Assembly: GCA_964436815.1 (NCBI GenBank) | Contig: CAYTER010000001.1 | Coordinates: 46,603 to 110,602 of the forward strand | Source of the DNA: UBA993 sp964436815 | Lineage (GTDB): Bacteria; Bacillota; Dethiobacteria; DTU022 | Direction of reading: 5' to 3' | DNA: 64,000 bases | Shown here: one piece after another, positions 62,449-64,000 of the stretch | Numbering within the stretch: the first letter of the stretch is position 1 | How the letters are laid out: every line of letters begins with the position of its first letter | The notes under the pieces: model-generated | What the model was told of the DNA's origin: nothing | Seen by the model: only the letters and a program-made list of their open reading frames with translations | Database searches by the model: none | Translations under genes and position numbers: made by a program

Positions 62449-64000
62449 ATGACTATGATACTGAGCATTAGTAAAGTATTGTTGCTTTTATTAATTGCTT
62501 TTGCCCTCATCGTTTCCCCTGCAAACCAGGCCTGCGCCGATCAGATCGAGGCCGGCCATCATCCCCCCGAAAAAATGGATAACCAGGAATCCTCTTCACA
62601 TTCAGATAAGACTGAACCACTTGACCCGCAAAAAGAAGATACTCTATCATTCCTGCATCCAACAACAGCTGTAGATTCAGACTGTGCCAATACCAACTCT
62701 GAAATACAGGCTCCTCAGAATTTAGTAACCGGCAGCGATAATAAAAGCGATATTACATCAGCTGCATTTGAATTTAATGATAGCCCAGGGCAGGATTTAA
62801 TGCAGATAGAGGTTAAGGATAACGCTGATCACCCGCTGCAATTTGGCGCTCCGGAATTTGAGGCAGATGAGGTTAAACAGCTAAGTGCTCCGGCTTCTTA
62901 TGCAGTCGACCTTCAGCACTCAACTTCGGTTTATGCGGATGCCCTGCCAGCGCCATTTGACGGGATGCAGCTGATTGATGATTATTGGCTGATTGAAACC
63001 CTCTGTCACCTTAATGCAGTAAGAGACTTCCTGAACTATCAATACCGGTTGGCTAACGATATTGATATCCCTGCAGGTACTAACTGGGTTCCCATCGGTA
63101 CTTCCAGCAGTAATGCTTTTCGGGGAGTTTTTGACGGGGCAAACTTTACTATCAGCGGTCTTAATGTCGTTACAAAAAGTAATTATGCAGGTTTGTTCGG
63201 CTATACAAACGGCGCAACAATTCAAAACCTTAATCTCGAGATTGACAACATTGCAGGTGGTAGTTATACTGGCGGCCTGGTTGGCTATGCCCGTAATAGC
63301 ACAATTGAACAATGTCAGATAATCACAAACACTTCAGTCGAATCCAGTGGTATGATAACGGGTATCAACTATACAGGGGGTATATCTGGTTACTTATATA
63401 AATCGGACATCATTCAATCGTCATCAGATTTGGTTGTTGTTGGAGCAGAAGCAGTGGGAGGGTTGACAGGTTACTTGACTTATGGTTCTAAAATAGTTGA
63501 CTCCTATTCAAAGGGATTAGTTAGTGGCGCAGAATCGGTTGGAGGGCTCATCGGAAGATTCTGGACAGATGGTGCTGTAATAAATAGTTTTTCTTTATCG
63601 GCAATCGATAGTTCTGGAACAAAAGGAGCACTTATTGGCTCAACAAACGAAAACGGTACTAAAACAATAGAATACATATTCTGGAATAAAGATATAATTC
63701 CTTTTACTGATTCGGGTTTTGGTATTGGACTTGACAATGAAGGTATTGTTCTGGAAGAAAGTTTTTGTGATTATGACAGAAATAAGGGCTTCAATTTTGA
63801 AAAAATATGGTCTATGGATGAAGTTTTAGGCCATCCGGTATTACAATGGCAAATAACCAGTCAGCCATCTGACCCGGGTGATCCGGAAGAACCGGACGAT
63901 CCGGGGGATAATCCGGGAGATGGCGATAGCAATGGCGATTCGCCTGGAGATATAGGTAGTACACCGCCGAGCCATCCGCAATTCTTTTCCGGCGAAACCA
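62449..64000 (+). CDS. Secreted GLUG-repeat surface protein, 3' end cut by the window
   Basis: The frame is open from ATG 62449 to the right edge, at least 517 residues. A signal peptide (hydrophobic 8-25, likely cut after CA near residue 31), a Glu/Asp-rich region to about 165, then a GLUG-like beta region: FRGVFDGANFTISGLNV, AGLFGYTNGA, GGLVGYARNS and later GGISGYL, GGLTGYL, GGLIGRF. After about residue 480 comes a Pro/Gly/Asp linker (DPGDPEEPDDPGDNPGD). Likely a cell-surface adhesin or beta-helix protein. Ribosome site AAAGGACGGAG. Confidence 0.85.
   Translation, partial: MTMILSISKVLLLLLIAFALIVSPANQACADQIEAGHHPPEKMDNQESSSHSDKTEPLDPQKEDTLSFLHPTTAVDSDCANTNSEIQAPQNLVTGSDNKSDITSAAFEFNDSPGQDLMQIEVKDNADHPLQFGAPEFEADEVKQLSAPASYAVDLQHSTSVYADALPAPFDGMQLIDDYWLIETLCHLNAVRDFLNYQYRLANDIDIPAGTNWVPIGTSSSNAFRGVFDGANFTISGLNVVTKSNYAGLFGYTNGATIQNLNLEIDNIAGGSYTGGLVGYARNSTIEQCQIITNTSVESSGMITGINYTGGISGYLYKSDIIQSSSDLVVVGAEAVGGLTGYLTYGSKIVDSYSKGLVSGAESVGGLIGRFWTDGAVINSFSLSAIDSSGTKGALIGSTNENGTKTIEYIFWNKDIIPFTDSGFGIGLDNEGIVLEESFCDYDRNKGFNFEKIWSMDEVLGHPVLQWQITSQPSDPGDPEEPDDPGDNPGDGDSNGDSPGDIGSTPPSHPQFFSGET

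Overview
The window reads as the chromosome of an anaerobic, Clostridia-like member of the Bacillota. Supporting signs are the gene order rng-rplU-rpmA-obg-nadD-yqeK-rsfS-leuS, a T-box leader, consensus sigma-A promoters, strong GGAGG ribosome sites, many TTG starts, an Asp23 protein, an Rnf complex and a sigma-54 bacterial enhancer-binding protein. I cannot name the genus. There is no rRNA, CRISPR array, insertion sequence or prophage; one tRNA is present.

Layout. 1-7.3 kb: the end of a GlnK/GlnL-like two-component pair, then pgi, valS and folC. 7.4-12.8 kb: a complete rnfCDGEAB operon (ferredoxin:NAD+ oxidoreductase, ion-pumping). 12.9-20.8 kb: a large Mrp/Mbh-like cation antiporter operon (E, F, G, MbhD, MbhE, B, C, D and two more antiporter-like subunits) with no hydrogenase or dehydrogenase subunits. 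It is followed by apbE, whose product could flavinylate RnfD/RnfG. 21.9-29.8 kb: a Gx transporter-like protein, maf, radC, a radical SAM/DUF2344 pair, RNase G, a PrsW-like protein and a divergent methyltransferase. 29.8-39.2 kb: rplU, rpmA, obg, nadD, an RRM protein, yqeK, rsfS, a ThiF-like protein, then a leucine T-box leader with a tRNA-Ala gene inside it, leuS, and a radical SAM-PDZ protein.

39.3-44.5 kb is a sigma-54 locus: an NhaC-family antiporter and a class III aminotransferase diverge from a region with two -24/-12 promoters and a palindrome, and the palindrome core recurs in front of the nearby activator gene. 44.6-47.1 kb: asp23, comEA and S-adenosylhomocysteine hydrolase. 47.3-54.2 kb: a nucleoside uptake and salvage operon (BMP lipoprotein, ABC ATPase, two permeases, pyrimidine nucleoside phosphorylase, deoC). 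54.3-58.7 kb: a UPF0182 membrane protein and an RNase HI-phosphofructokinase fusion. 58.7-61.8 kb (minus strand): an ECF vitamin-type transporter whose two ATPases together form one intact and one degenerate ATP site. The window ends with a small anchored protein and the start of a GLUG-repeat surface protein that runs off the edge.

Energy theme: Rnf, the Mrp-like antiporter and NhaC together suggest a cell that couples ferredoxin oxidation to a Na+ or H+ circuit (inference). The most unusual items are the tRNA-Ala inside the leuS T-box, the five 25-residue repeats on the last antiporter subunit, the RNase HI-PFK fusion, the CFTR-like asymmetry of the ECF ATPases, and two conserved genes without a standard start codon.
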